A stretch of 64,000 nt of DNA from Paenibacillus sp. SYP-B4298 (GCF_027627475.1 NZ_CP115484.1:4472501-4536500), one strand, 5' to 3'; numbered from the stretch's first letter, positions 1 to 9,598 are shown. The notes: a model not told the origin generated them from the letters alone. Numbers and translations are program-made.

Positions 1-1775
1 CGCACCTCTGCGCGCGCTTCTGCTTCCGCCTTCACGCCCAGTGCGCGCATCCGGTCGATACTCGCCCGAATGACGGGATCGCGGAAGAATGTCGTAATAC
101 TCTCAGCCACTATCGCCCCCACGTCTGGCAGACCAACGAGCTCATCTTCTTCCGCAGCCATAATATCATCCAGCGATCTGTAATGATCTGCCAGCATCTT
201 GGTCGTCGCCTTGCCCGTATTCGGTATGCCCAGCGCGTATAGGAACGCTGCGAGGTCTCGTGATTTGGACTTCTCCAGCGCCTCTAGCAGATTCCGGGCC
301 TTCTTATCCCCGAAGCGCTCCAGCTTAATCAGATCGTCGTAGCCAAGCGCGTACAGATCCGCCGGATCACGCACCTCACACTCCGCATAGAGCTGCTCCG
401 CCGTCATGACGCTGAACGTCTCGATGTCCATCGCATCCCGCGAAGCAAAATGAGCAATACGCCCGATCGTCTGCGGCTTGCAGCCTAGCTTGTTATTGCA
501 GAACAAATGGGCTCCGCGCTGCTCAAGCAATGTTCCGCATGCGGGACAAGCCGTCGGGAAAACAATTTCTTCCCCGTCCTCTTCATCCGCCCGGCCTAAT
601 ATCTCCGGAATAACATCATTGGATCTCCGAATGAACACACGAGTACCCAGCGCATGCTTGAGCCCCTTGCGTTCTATATCTCCTATATTGTTCAATGTGC
701 AGTTCTGCACCGTCACTCCAGCCAGCTCAACCGCTTCTACACGGGCAACAGGGGTTATTTTGCCTGTACGGCCAACCTCCCAGTTAACCGACTCCAGCAC
801 GGTTGTCGTCTCTTCAGCTTCAAATTTAAAAGCCACCGCCCAACGCGGGAACTTGTCTGTGTAACCAAGCGCTTCCCTCGTCCGCATGTCCGTAAGCTTA
901 ATCACGGCCCCATCAATGAGATAATCGAGCGAGCTGCGCTCCTCCGCAAGCCTGGAAACCTCTGACAGCACCTCATCTATAGTAGACAGATACGCAGAAT
1001 AAGGATTGACCTTCAATTGATTATCACGCAGGAACTGAGCCATCTCCATATGCGTGTTGAAGGTAATGCCTTCTGCATAGCCCACATTGTAAAAATACGC
1101 ATTCAGCTTGCGCTCTGCCGTGGTCTGCGGGTTTTTGTTGCGCAGAGCGCCGGCAGCAGCATTGCGGGCATTCTTGAGCGGCTCAGCCGCCGTGGTGTTG
1201 TAAGCTTCCAGCACCGACAGATTCATGATGCCTTCGCCCTGAATCTCCACCTTGCCCTCCTTGAACGGTATCGTGAGCGGCACCGACCGGATCGTCTTGA
1301 CCTGCGCCAGAATGCCTTCACCGATTACGCCGTTGCCGCGCGTAGCGGCCTGAACCAGCCTTCCGCCCTCATAGGTGAGATTGAGCGTTAATCCATCAAA
1401 CTTGTACTCCACCACGTAAGACGGGTCAGGCAGCGGCAGTTCGTCGGGATGCTTGGCATTGTAGTCCGCTATGGTCTTGAGCACACGCTGGTTCCAGGCA
1501 AGCAGATCATCGGCATTTTGCGCCTTGTCCAGACTCCACAGCCGGGACAGATGACGGTGAGGGACAAATCCCTCAAGCAGCTCTCCCCCTACCCTTAATG
1601 TCGGAGAATCTGGCAAAACAACGCCGCTCTCACGCTCCAGCACGACCAGCTCATCATACAGCGCATCATATTCCTTATCGCTGGCAATCGGATTATCCAG
1701 TGTGTAGTAGTGATAATTCAGCCGATTAATCTCGGCAATCAGTTGCTCCATCCGGGCCTGCAGCGCCTGTTCCAT
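1..1775 (-). CDS. ligA: NAD+-dependent DNA ligase LigA (partial, 3' end off the window)
   Basis: Joins nicks in DNA using NAD+ during replication and repair. The frame opens with ATG at 1773-1775 and stays open to the left edge, giving about 591 codons; the C-terminal BRCT end lies outside. Visible are the N-terminal Ia-type region (NYHYYTLD), the adenylation lysine motif EYKFDGL, NARNAAAGALR, LIDGAVIKL, PRWAVAFKF, GRTGKITPVA, and a four-cysteine zinc finger (CPACG, then CNNKLGC) followed by helix-hairpin-helix sequence. Several usually invariant stretches differ from classical LigA: TRGNGVIGEG replaces the RGDGxxGED type and EIQGEGIM replaces the EVRGE type. It is the last visible gene of the pcrB-pcrA-ligA series, but a MITE-like element separates it from pcrA. 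A GAGAGGATG sequence lies about 11 nt before the start. Confidence 0.93.
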   Translation of the reverse strand, partial: MEQALQARMEQLIAEINRLNYHYYTLDNPIASDKEYDALYDELVVLERESGVVLPDSPTLRVGGELLEGFVPHRHLSRLWSLDKAQNADDLLAWNQRVLKTIADYNAKHPDELPLPDPSYVVEYKFDGLTLNLTYEGGRLVQAATRGNGVIGEGILAQVKTIRSVPLTIPFKEGKVEIQGEGIMNLSVLEAYNTTAAEPLKNARNAAAGALRNKNPQTTAERKLNAYFYNVGYAEGITFNTHMEMAQFLRDNQLKVNPYSAYLSTIDEVLSEVSRLAEERSSLDYLIDGAVIKLTDMRTREALGYTDKFPRWAVAFKFEAEETTTVLESVNWEVGRTGKITPVARVEAVELAGVTVQNCTLNNIGDIERKGLKHALGTRVFIRRSNDVIPEILGRADEEDGEEIVFPTACPACGTLLEQRGAHLFCNNKLGCKPQTIGRIAHFASRDAMDIETFSVMTAEQLYAECEVRDPADLYALGYDDLIKLERFGDKKARNLLEALEKSKSRDLAAFLYALGIPNTGKATTKMLADHYRSLDDIMAAEEDELVGLPDVGAIVAESITTFFRDPVIRASIDRMRALGVKAEAEARAEV

Positions 1776-1843
1776 GAGGGCTTCATCCTCTCAGGTAAAA
1801 TAATATTGGGTGTTGCACACACAAAATCAAGCTACGAAATAAT

Positions 1844-2011
1844 CTAGGGCGTGTCTGAAAACTCTGAACGGAACAGATCTGGCCGAATTTTCGTTCCAGG
1901 CAAGGCGCTTTTTCGCAGGCGTACCGGGGGTGCGCCTGCGAAAAAGCAACGCAGCATGGGGCGAAAAGGCGGGGAGAGATGCCCTTGAACGGGTGTTCAG
2001 ACACGACCTAG
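1844..2011. mobile_element. MITE-like palindromic element between pcrA and ligA
   Basis: The segment begins CTAGGGCGTGTCTGAA and ends with the inverted counterpart GTTCAGACACGACCTAG, so the outer ~17 bp form terminal inverted repeats with one mismatch, each bounded by CTAG. In the middle, TTTTTCGCAGGCG and CGCCTGCGAAAAA form a 13-bp perfect stem around an 11-nt loop. There is no transposase gene. Size, terminal repeats and a possible CTAG or TA target duplication suit a non-autonomous derivative of an IS5-superfamily element, but the parent family is inferred. It lies inside the pcrA-ligA gap and may put a large hairpin into the transcript. No second copy was seen in this window. Confidence 0.7.
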
Positions 2012-2037
2012 TGACGAGACTGCACTTATATAGCGAC

Positions 2038-2073
2038 AGCATATGGCGAAATACTTATCCTCCGCCATATGCT
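2038..2073 (-). terminator. stem-loop just after pcrA (possible weak terminator or processing site)
   Basis: AGCATATGGCG and its complement form an 11-12 bp stem around a ~13-nt loop, five bases after the pcrA stop codon. No T-tract follows on the minus strand, so intrinsic termination is uncertain; it could instead stabilise the mRNA 3' end. Confidence 0.4.
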
Positions 2074-2078
2074 GCGAA

Positions 2079-4463
2079 TCATACCTTCGTAATCGGCGCA
2101 AAGCCAGCAAGCAGCCGCTTCAGCCCGACCGGGGCCGGGAACGCAATCTGCAGCTCCATGTCATTGCCGCTGCCCTTGACGGCTACGATCGTTCCCGTCC
2201 CCCACTTGGCGTGCGCTACCTTGTCGCCCGCCACAAAATCACGCGGCCCCTGCGCAGCTTCGGCCGCGCCCGCTCCGGCCGCCTGGCCGGCGCCGGGCAG
2301 CCCTGGCGTGACGCGCACCGCGCCGCCACGCGCAGCCCCGCCGCCGCCGGCGGCCCCTGCCGCCCCCGCGAAGCCGGGGCGGCCACCCGGGCCTGGCGCC
2401 ATGCTGCCAGGCCCGCCGCTTGCGCCGCGGAACCCGAAGCCTGCGGCATTCGGGTCGGCGGCGTAGCTGCTGCGGCGCGGCGCAAAGCCAGCGCCGCCGG
2501 CACTGCCGCGTGCCGACTTCAGCTCGGTCGGCACCTCCTCCAGGAAGCGCGACGGCGCATTGGCCGCCGTCCGCCCGAACAGCGTCCGCATGCGCGCGCA
2601 GGTTAGATAGAGCTGCTTCTCCGCGCGCGTGATGCCAACATAAGCAATCCGCCGCTCCTCCTCCAGCTCTTTGTCATCGGTGAAGGCGCGGCTATGCGGG
2701 AAGACGCCCTCCTCCATCCCGATAATGAATACGATCGGGAATTCCAGGCCCTTGGCGCTGTGCATCGTCATGAGAATGACGGCATCGCTAGGCTGCCCAT
2801 GCTCCTGCTCGTCCTTGTCCATCGAATCGATGTCCGCAATGAGCGCCAGATCGGTAAGGAAGGCGACTAGCGACTTGTCCTCATTGCGCTTCTCGAAGTC
2901 CTGTGTAACGGACAGAAACTCCTCGATATTTTCCAGCCGCGACCGGGATTCAATTGTATTCTCCCTCTGCAGCTCCAGTTTATATTCACTCCGCTCCAGT
3001 ATCTGCTCGGTCAGCTCCGTTACAGACAAATAATCGACCATCGATGCCAGCTCGCGAATCATCGTATGAAACTCTGTGAGCGCCGCCTTGGTCTTGCCCG
3101 CTATATCCAGCCGTTCGAGTTGATCGAGCACCGTGAACATGGATACCCCTCTGGACGCAGCCTCCGCCGCAATCTTGGCGAGTGTCGTGTCCCCGATCCC
3201 GCGCTTAGGCACGTTAATGATCCGGGTCAGGCTAATATCATCGTCAGGATTGGAGATCAGACGCAAGTAGGCGAGCATATCCTTAATTTCCTTACGATCG
3301 TAGAACTTGATTCCGCCCACAATCTGGTATGGAATGTCTGATTTAATCAAAATTTCCTCAATGACCCGCGACTGGGCATTCGTCCGGTACAGAATCGCAT
3401 GGTCGGCATACTTCCTGCCCGCCTGGCGATGCTTGCGAATTTCCGAAGTGACGTAGTACCCTTCCTCATGCTCCGAATCGGCCTGATAGACGATAATCGG
3501 TTCACCCTCACCGCGGTCGGTCCACAGATTCTTGGCCTTGCGTCCGGCATTGTTCTCGATGACGGCATTAGCCGCATTCAATATATTTGAGGTTGAGCGA
3601 TAGTTCTGCTCCAGCAGGATCGAGCGGGCATTCGGGTAATCTTCCTCGAAGTTGAGAATATTCGTAATATCCGCTCCCCGCCAACCATAGATGGACTGGT
3701 CGCTATCGCCGACGACGCAAATATTATGGTGCTTGTCCGCCAGCATGCGGCAGAGCATATACTGCGCACGGTTCGTATCCTGATATTCATCCACATGGAG
3801 ATAGCGAAACTTGTTCTGATAGAACTCCAGCACCTCAGGCACTTCCTTGAACAGCTCGATCGTCGACATAATCAAGTCATCAAAGTCCAGGGAGTTATTG
3901 CTCTTGAGCCGCTTCTGGTAAGCCTTGTACACATCATGCACAATCTGCTGATAGTAATCGCCAATCTTGCTCTCATACCGCTCGGGGGTTAACAACTCGT
4001 TCTTCGCGCTGCTGATGACAGCCTGAATGCCCTTCGGCTCAAATTTTTTCGTATCGATATTCAGATCCTTCATACAGTTGCGAATGACGGACAATTGGTC
4101 TGTAGAGTCGAGAATGGAAAAGTTCGAGGTGAATCCGATGCGGTCAATGTCCTTGCGCAAGATGCGGACACACATCGAGTGAAAGGTCGATACCCAAATG
4201 TCCCGTCCGATCGGCCCGACCAGCGTCGAGACCCGATCCTGCATCTCGCTGGCAGCCTTATTGGTAAATGTAATCGCCAGGATGCTCCATGGAGCCACAC
4301 GCCGCTTCTCAATCAGATACGCAATCCGGTGTGTGAGCACGCGCGTCTTGCCGCTGCCTGCACCGGCCATAATTAACAACGGCCCTTCCGTATGCTGAAC
4401 CGCTTCCCGCTGGCGATCATTCAGCTTCTGAACCGCCTGGTCGATATCCATATGATTAAACAT
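2079..4463 (-). CDS. pcrA: ATP-dependent 3'-5' DNA helicase PcrA/UvrD
   Basis: Superfamily 1A helicase that unwinds DNA in repair and rolling-circle replication and clears RecA and RNA polymerase. The start is ATG at 4461-4463, preceded by AAAGGAG at 6 nt; the frame extends 11 codons further upstream without a better site. The product is 794 residues. Motif Q/I is LNDRQREAV...GAGSGKT, and further motifs are [51 protein letters not shown] and [12 protein letters not shown]. After about residue 650 comes a ~100-residue Gly/Ala/Pro-rich linker, much longer than usual, encoded by an extremely GC-rich tract (about 2250-2520). It ends in a Tudor-like RNA-polymerase-binding tail ([15 protein letters not shown]). 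The gene lies 72 bp downstream of pcrB and belongs to the same operon. Confidence 0.97.
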   Translation of the reverse strand: MFNHMDIDQAVQKLNDRQREAVQHTEGPLLIMAGAGSGKTRVLTHRIAYLIEKRRVAPWSILAITFTNKAASEMQDRVSTLVGPIGRDIWVSTFHSMCVRILRKDIDRIGFTSNFSILDSTDQLSVIRNCMKDLNIDTKKFEPKGIQAVISSAKNELLTPERYESKIGDYYQQIVHDVYKAYQKRLKSNNSLDFDDLIMSTIELFKEVPEVLEFYQNKFRYLHVDEYQDTNRAQYMLCRMLADKHHNICVVGDSDQSIYGWRGADITNILNFEEDYPNARSILLEQNYRSTSNILNAANAVIENNAGRKAKNLWTDRGEGEPIIVYQADSEHEEGYYVTSEIRKHRQAGRKYADHAILYRTNAQSRVIEEILIKSDIPYQIVGGIKFYDRKEIKDMLAYLRLISNPDDDISLTRIINVPKRGIGDTTLAKIAAEAASRGVSMFTVLDQLERLDIAGKTKAALTEFHTMIRELASMVDYLSVTELTEQILERSEYKLELQRENTIESRSRLENIEEFLSVTQDFEKRNEDKSLVAFLTDLALIADIDSMDKDEQEHGQPSDAVILMTMHSAKGLEFPIVFIIGMEEGVFPHSRAFTDDKELEEERRIAYVGITRAEKQLYLTCARMRTLFGRTAANAPSRFLEEVPTELKSARGSAGGAGFAPRRSSYAADPNAAGFGFRGASGGPGSMAPGPGGRPGFAGAAGAAGGGGAARGGAVRVTPGLPGAGQAAGAGAAEAAQGPRDFVAGDKVAHAKWGTGTIVAVKGSGNDMELQIAFPAPVGLKRLLAGFAPITKV

Positions 4464-4535
4464 CGCGATCTCCTTTGTTCCCATTTCTGTTCGCATGTCT
4501 TCTTCAGTCTAAATTATGCTGTTCCCGCTGTCAAT

Positions 4536-5249
4536 TCAGCCATCCACCTTGCTTTTAGACAGCTTGACCGCCTCCACAGTAGCTAACGCTGCTGCCAGAT
4601 CGGCATAGACCGCATTGCCGACGATAACCGTGTCGGCAGCGGCCGCAGCCGCAGCAGCCGTGTCCGGGGATGCAATCCCGCCCCCGTAGAACAGCCTGCC
4701 CTGGGAGAGCAGCCCACGAGCCCGCTTCACGAGCGCCAGGTCACCGAGCTTCCCGCTATACTCCAGATAGACGATTGGGAGTCGGAGCAGCCTGTCTGCG
4801 AGCCGGGTGTACGCCAGCGTCTGGCTGTCATCGAGGGCAGCCTCCGCCGCTGACACCTTGGCAGCCTCGGCTTCCCCATTCAATATGATGTATCCTTCCC
4901 CATACGTAATCTCCCATGGAATATAGGTACCGAACTGCCGAACGGCCTCCGTCTGGCGGCCAACCAGCCACTGGGGATCGCGACTATTCAGCACGAACGG
5001 GATGAAATACAGATCGAACCCCGGAACCGCTGCTTCCTCCGACGTCACCTCCAGCGCACAAGGCACCTCATAGCGGCGAATGCGCGATAACAGCTCAACC
5101 GTATTCTCAAAGGTAACCCCGCTCGAGCCTCCTACTATAATCGCGTCTGTCCCCGACATACAGACCGCCTCCAGCGCTTCATCACTAATCTCCTTGTCCG
5201 GGTCCAGCTTGAACACATGCTCCCAGCTCGCAAATTCAGGTTGATTCAT
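4536..5249 (-). CDS. pcrB: heptaprenylglyceryl phosphate synthase PcrB
   Basis: TIM-barrel prenyltransferase that joins a long polyprenyl diphosphate to sn-glycerol-1-phosphate, the first step toward archaeal-type ether lipids in Bacillales. The protein is 237 residues, close to the family norm. Family signatures include FKLDPDKE near residue 14, DAIIVGGSSGVT, LEVTSEEA, the glycerol-phosphate site YLEYSGKLGD and LFYGGGIASPDTA, and VIVGNAVY near the end. An ideal GGAGG lies 5 nt before the ATG. It is the first gene of the pcrB-pcrA-ligA series, the order also found in Bacillus. The C-terminal part contains an Ala-rich helix. Confidence 0.95.
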   Translation of the reverse strand: MNQPEFASWEHVFKLDPDKEISDEALEAVCMSGTDAIIVGGSSGVTFENTVELLSRIRRYEVPCALEVTSEEAAVPGFDLYFIPFVLNSRDPQWLVGRQTEAVRQFGTYIPWEITYGEGYIILNGEAEAAKVSAAEAALDDSQTLAYTRLADRLLRLPIVYLEYSGKLGDLALVKRARGLLSQGRLFYGGGIASPDTAAAAAAAADTVIVGNAVYADLAAALATVEAVKLSKSKVDG

Positions 5250-5282
5250 AATGTCCTCCGAAATAGATTGTTTATTTTACAA

Positions 5283-5311
5283 TTGACTACATATGAGTAA
5301 TTTTTTATTAT
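5283..5311 (+). promoter_or_regulatory. sigma-A-type promoter for the secreted protein gene at 5400
   Basis: TTGACT (5283-5288), a 17-bp spacer and TATTAT (5306-5311) give a good vegetative promoter. A transcript would start near 5318 and carry an ~80-nt AT-rich leader into the gene at 5400. Confidence 0.55.
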
Positions 5312-5399
5312 ATTTAGTAATTAAATCCCATTTAAATAGATACAGAAGGGAGGACCTCTGAAATAAGTCTATCATAATAAATAAGGGAGCTAAAATCTT

Positions 5400-6341
5400 A
5401 TGATGAGAATGAAAAGTCTATTTGCCTTAATACTCGCTCTATCTTTCTTACTAGATATGAATGGAGTCACGGCCGAAAACAATTTGGAGGACAAAGAAAT
5501 TGACATCTCTTCAAAACTCCATCAAGCTGAGGAACGTGCGCTGCAAAAAGTAGTTGCATTCAAGAACCTTCCTTATCATCTGCAATACATGAATCAAATA
5601 AAACTTGAGACTGCCGCTGTTTATTCACAAGTCGAAGGTAAAACCTATATTGAATTATCTACTGTCGAGTTGGAAAAACTGAATCAAGTACATATGAAAA
5701 CTCTCACTTTGTTTAATGATTTACAAGGAGCTTCTAAGCAGAATACTCCTCTTTATCTGGAATCTACCCTTTCCAATGCAATAGAATTTAATCTTGTCAT
5801 AGCAGAGGACGGCATTTCCCTATTCGACATTTTAACCGCTGCAAAAAATGCTTCGACAGCAAGAGATATTGGTGTTGAATACGCTGAATTGATGGGATAT
5901 TACTATGGAGACAAGTTCAAAACTTGGGATAATCCTGCCGATGCATATCGTCATTTTTCTTGGAATTTTCTAAATAGCAAAGATATGAATGTCAATAAAT
6001 CCAGAATATTTGGCGATATTCATGAACTGGCTCTGGCTGCTGAGACAGAAGCCAAGAAGCAAGACCTTCCTTATGCGGGACAAATAACATGGGGTGTCCT
6101 AACTGCAAAAGATCTGTGGACTTCTACCAAAGCCTCCTTAAGTACATTTAACTCTACATTTGATAATGCATCCATAATGGATTTAATGAATAACTCTGAA
6201 GGCAGAAAGTACTCGTTGAAAAATTATACAAGAGTATCCGATGCATTCTATGATGCTTTAGAAATTGATAAAAAGTTAATATCTTACCCTTCAGAAATTT
6301 CATCTACAATCAGGACACAAGCATGGAATGGTTGGAAATAA
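5400..6341 (+). CDS. secreted protein with a DAxRHxxWN motif, function unknown
   Basis: A 313-residue protein with a clear signal peptide: basic MRMK, a hydrophobic core LFALILALSFLL and a likely cleavage after VTA near residue 25. The mature part is mainly helical and charged. Around residues 177-190 it has DNPADAYRHFSWNF, which recalls the DAxRHa(x)wN motif of small uncharacterised domains found in phage proteins and secreted toxins (DUF6973-like, from memory). The D, R and H could form a catalytic or metal site, but no reaction can be assigned. Codon use and composition are clearly AT-richer than the flanking housekeeping genes, suggesting acquisition by transfer. GGGAG stands 10 nt before the first ATG; a second ATG follows directly. 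It is monocistronic, with its own promoter and a strong hairpin downstream. Confidence 0.75.
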   Translation: MMRMKSLFALILALSFLLDMNGVTAENNLEDKEIDISSKLHQAEERALQKVVAFKNLPYHLQYMNQIKLETAAVYSQVEGKTYIELSTVELEKLNQVHMKTLTLFNDLQGASKQNTPLYLESTLSNAIEFNLVIAEDGISLFDILTAAKNASTARDIGVEYAELMGYYYGDKFKTWDNPADAYRHFSWNFLNSKDMNVNKSRIFGDIHELALAAETEAKKQDLPYAGQITWGVLTAKDLWTSTKASLSTFNSTFDNASIMDLMNNSEGRKYSLKNYTRVSDAFYDALEIDKKLISYPSEISSTIRTQAWNGWK

Positions 6342-6367
6342 GCTTGAACTTTTAATCCTTACAACCT

Positions 6368-6404
6368 GCCACCTGTCAATATTAAACTGGTATTGACAGG
6401 TGGC
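6368..6404 (+). terminator. strong hairpin shared by two convergent genes
   Basis: GCCACCTGTCAATA and TATTGACAGGTGGC pair perfectly over 14 bp with a 9-nt loop. It lies 26 bp after the secreted protein's stop and 41 bp beyond the end of the convergent membrane gene. Following bases are only moderately T-rich on the plus strand (TCTATTTG). Confidence 0.6.
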
Positions 6405-6445
6405 TCTATTTGCGCCTGTTTAATTAATCAAATGCTTCTCTAACC

Positions 6446-6784
6446 TCAATTCACAAAAAGCTCTGTATATAGTGCAAAAGCAAAACCAATTACAATAACA
6501 ATGCAAATTAGTATCGGGATATACAAACGATAAATCAAGGGGAAATTCTTTATTTTTTCAACATTTCTCCTGTAATAAAGGACAAAGATAAAGATTAGCA
6601 GAAACAGAAGTAAGAGTGTGAAGAAGATAAAATATAAATTTTTTTGTTCGTTCGTAATATCTCCTGGATATGCGGAAGACGCATTCAATCGTTGGATGGT
6701 AATCCAAAATAAACATGCTTTACTATAAGCCCAAATAAACCCACCCAGTACAATAAAATATAATACGTTTTTTAATGTTTTCAA
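6446..6784 (-). CDS. small membrane protein of unknown function (TTG start)
   Basis: About 112 residues with three hydrophobic segments: NVLYFIVLGGFIWAYSK, LYFIFFTLLLLFLLIFIFVL and IYRLYIPILICIVIVIGF. The frame is open from a GTG at 6811, but a purine-rich GAGGGGGG ribosome site lies inside that extension and is spaced 6 nt before TTG at 6782-6784, so the TTG is chosen. Composition is AT-rich like the neighbouring secreted protein gene, with which it converges. No family is recognised. Pairing with the secreted protein as an immunity factor is only a guess from position. Confidence 0.65.
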   Translation of the reverse strand: MKTLKNVLYFIVLGGFIWAYSKACLFWITIQRLNASSAYPGDITNEQKNLYFIFFTLLLLFLLIFIFVLYYRRNVEKIKNFPLIYRLYIPILICIVIVIGFAFALYTELFVN

Positions 6785-7063
6785 ATCATTTCCCCCCTCT
6801 TTGTTGGCCACTTGCGGATCGAAAAAGTTTACTTGGATTCAACATTCCCTCTCATTTGAAATTGATGCATCTCAATCTCACATACTAACCTTAACCGTTA
6901 TGACCTGTAGCTTGTTTTGTACCATCTAATCTATAGATAATATAACTTGAAGGAGCTGCGGAAGTATTCCGCGACCCCTATTCTCTCTGCCTGATCAGAC
7001 TAGCGCTACACCGGCTTGTCCAAAACAGCTCCACTCCTTCGTCCGCACTGAACAGGCATTTCT

Positions 7064-9598
7064 CTATTTCACCAACTGTCCCCGCGTCACGCCAAGCTGA
7101 TTCGTTGCCTTGAGCGTCCGCCAGACCTGTGTGCCGCTGACTTTACCTTGCAGCGCCTCCTGATAGAGGCTGACAACCTCCAGCACCTTATCTCCTGTCT
7201 CCTCCAGAAACTCCAGACGGAATGAGGTGATGCCCAGCTCGCGGAAATGATTCAGATACTCGGCACCAGATTGCTCCACTGCGTTATAGACCGTATTGCG
7301 ACAGCCTTCATCGACCCGCACCGGGTGGGACATGCCAATCCGATCCTGCAGGGATGCGCGATGCTCCTCACACGGGCGGCCGCAATTCGTAAAGTCGGTG
7401 CCCTCGCTCATGAAGGTGCAATAGACACAATGCTCCGTATGGAACATCGGCAGATGCTGATGCAGCACGACCTCCATCCGCGATGTATCCGACGCTCCCA
7501 GCATGTCTACCATCTGCTGAACATTGAGGTCATAGGAAGGCGTCACCTTCTGGCAGCCCGCCTCCAAGAACAGATCGGCTGTCTTATGGTTGGCAATATT
7601 AAGGGAGAAGTCCCCGATCAGTTCAGGGAAGAAGCCTTCCCCGCCTTCCTCTTGCCACTGGGCACGCGCCCTCAGGTAGAAATAAAGCGCTCCGGTGTTG
7701 CGCACCAGCACCGCATCCGGCTGCAGCTTCAATATATTCCGGTGATAGCCGTTCTCGTTCGGCATATGAATGCGCGGGGTTGCCAGCGCGATTCGTTTGC
7801 CCGCTTGACGGGCCGTCTCAATTGCCGCCGGGAACTGCTTAATGAATTCAAAATCAGCGTAGATCAGCTCCACGCCCGTCTGCACGGCCGCCTCCACCTG
7901 CTCCAGCGTCCGGCAGAGCACGGTCAGCGCAGCAGGCTGGACGCTCGCAGCGCCTCGCCGCCCGCCAAGCTGCACGTCGGCCTGCATATCCGCCGGATTG
8001 CGCCGATATACGGGCGGCTTCGGCCGCTCGCCCTCCAGCTTCTCAACGGCTTCGCGGCGCAGACGATTCAGCTCGCGAATCGGCACGATAAGATCGCCAT
8101 TCAGCGCCACATCCAATTGCTCCAGTTGATAGATGGTGCCGCCAAGCCGACCAAGCTGCTCGCGCAGCAGCTCCTCATCCATCGGGCGCTTCTGTGCCAG
8201 CTCAAGCTCCAGCTCCGAGACAACCTCAACCGTCGTCCCCTTCTGCACATCCGTCCACCAGGTGCGCAGCGGCTGTCCGAGCGCGCCTGTCACCTTCACA
8301 TGAAGCGGGAATACGCGATAAGGCTTGTCCGTCTCGTAGATTTGGCGCAACCGCTTATCGAGCGCCGGATCACTCGTCTTCCATATCCGATCGCCTACAT
8401 GGACACGCTTCAAGTCGACATCATTGCGTCCTGGCACAATCTCCAGCACGACACCCTCCTGCGCCTCGCCCTCCAGCTTCACACCCTGACGGCGCAGATC
8501 ATAGATGCGGCCGCCCTCCTCCTTCTTCGTCGGGTCGCCGGCGTCGAAGACGATGCCATCGCCACGCTTGAGCGGCGCCTCGATGCGGCAGACGACAGCA
8601 TCGCGCAGGATGCGCTCCACACGTCCCAGATAGACGCCGCGGCTTTTGGGGAAGGTGCCCTCCACCAATTGCTTATTGTTGGTGCCCTTGAGGAAGCCGT
8701 GCGTAAATCCGCGCGAGAAGCTCTGTTGCAGCTCGCGCAGCTCCTCCTTTGTCGGGCCGGAGAGATCGCCCTCGAAATATTTGTCAATCGCCCGCCGATA
8801 TTTGCTCACTACATTAGCCACGTACTCCGGGCTTTTCAGCCGTCCCTCGATCTTAAATGAGGTGACCCCGGACTCGATCAGCTCCGGTACCAGCTCGACC
8901 GCCGCCAAATCCTTCGGAGACAGCAGATAGGCGATGTCACCCATGGGCTGCTGAACGCCATCCACCATCAGATCATACGGCAGGCGACAAGCCTGCGCGC
9001 ATTCGCCGCGATTGGCGGAGCGGCCGCCCCACATCTCAGAGGTCAGGCATTGCCCGGAGTAGCTGACACACAGCGCCCCGTGCACGAACACCTCCATCGG
9101 CAGCTTCGCTTGCTCACCGATCATTTTGATCTGCTTCAGATTGTTCTCGCGTCCGAGCACCACCCGCTCCAGATCCCAGGGCTTCGTGAACTCGACAGCC
9201 TCTGGCGATGTAATCGTCATCTGAGTCGACCCGTGAATCGGGAAATCCGGGGACAGCTCGCGAATCATTTTTACCAGTCCCAGATCCTGCACGATCACCG
9301 CATCCACGCCGGCATCCATACACGCCTCGATCAGCGCTCTGGCTTCCTTCAGCTCATCCTCAAATACCAATATGTTAAAGGTCAGGAAGCCCTTCACCCC
9401 GTAGCTGTGCAGGAAGGCCATAATCTCCCCCAGCTCATCCGTGCGAAAATTATTCGCCCGCGCCCGTGCATTGAACTTCTCCACGCCAAAAAAGACCGCG
9501 TCCGCCCCAGCCGCAACAGCAGCTCTCATACAGTCCCAATCCCCGGCGGGGGCCAACAGCTCAATATCTTCCCTACGCAATGTTGCCATGTATTCCAT
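7064..9598 (-). CDS. U32 family peptidase-like protein, long RlhA/YdcP type
   Basis: A TIM-barrel U32 protein of 844 residues. In this family, cysteines bind an iron-sulfur cluster and members act in oxygen-independent hydroxylation; E. coli RlhA hydroxylates a 23S rRNA cytidine. The N-terminal part (residues 10-330) carries ELLAPAGDWDCMRAAVAAGADAVFFG split over strands 1-2 and the signature VFVHGALC near residue 172, with further Cys in SGQC, GECAQAC. A middle beta-rich region corresponds to the collagenase-like DUF3656 segment. A second barrel portion near residues 720-745 has HCVYC, NCGRPC, suggesting a second metal or cluster site. Start: GGAGG 4 nt before ATG 9596-9598. Whether the substrate is rRNA or tRNA is not visible. 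Confidence 0.85.
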   Translation of the reverse strand: MEYMATLRREDIELLAPAGDWDCMRAAVAAGADAVFFGVEKFNARARANNFRTDELGEIMAFLHSYGVKGFLTFNILVFEDELKEARALIEACMDAGVDAVIVQDLGLVKMIRELSPDFPIHGSTQMTITSPEAVEFTKPWDLERVVLGRENNLKQIKMIGEQAKLPMEVFVHGALCVSYSGQCLTSEMWGGRSANRGECAQACRLPYDLMVDGVQQPMGDIAYLLSPKDLAAVELVPELIESGVTSFKIEGRLKSPEYVANVVSKYRRAIDKYFEGDLSGPTKEELRELQQSFSRGFTHGFLKGTNNKQLVEGTFPKSRGVYLGRVERILRDAVVCRIEAPLKRGDGIVFDAGDPTKKEEGGRIYDLRRQGVKLEGEAQEGVVLEIVPGRNDVDLKRVHVGDRIWKTSDPALDKRLRQIYETDKPYRVFPLHVKVTGALGQPLRTWWTDVQKGTTVEVVSELELELAQKRPMDEELLREQLGRLGGTIYQLEQLDVALNGDLIVPIRELNRLRREAVEKLEGERPKPPVYRRNPADMQADVQLGGRRGAASVQPAALTVLCRTLEQVEAAVQTGVELIYADFEFIKQFPAAIETARQAGKRIALATPRIHMPNENGYHRNILKLQPDAVLVRNTGALYFYLRARAQWQEEGGEGFFPELIGDFSLNIANHKTADLFLEAGCQKVTPSYDLNVQQMVDMLGASDTSRMEVVLHQHLPMFHTEHCVYCTFMSEGTDFTNCGRPCEEHRASLQDRIGMSHPVRVDEGCRNTVYNAVEQSGAEYLNHFRELGITSFRLEFLEETGDKVLEVVSLYQEALQGKVSGTQVWRTLKATNQLGVTRGQLVK

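Noticed and set aside
7247-8860. Long plus-strand frame of 537 codons
   Set aside because: It lies antisense inside the U32 gene, is His/Leu/Arg-rich shadow sequence and has no ribosome site.
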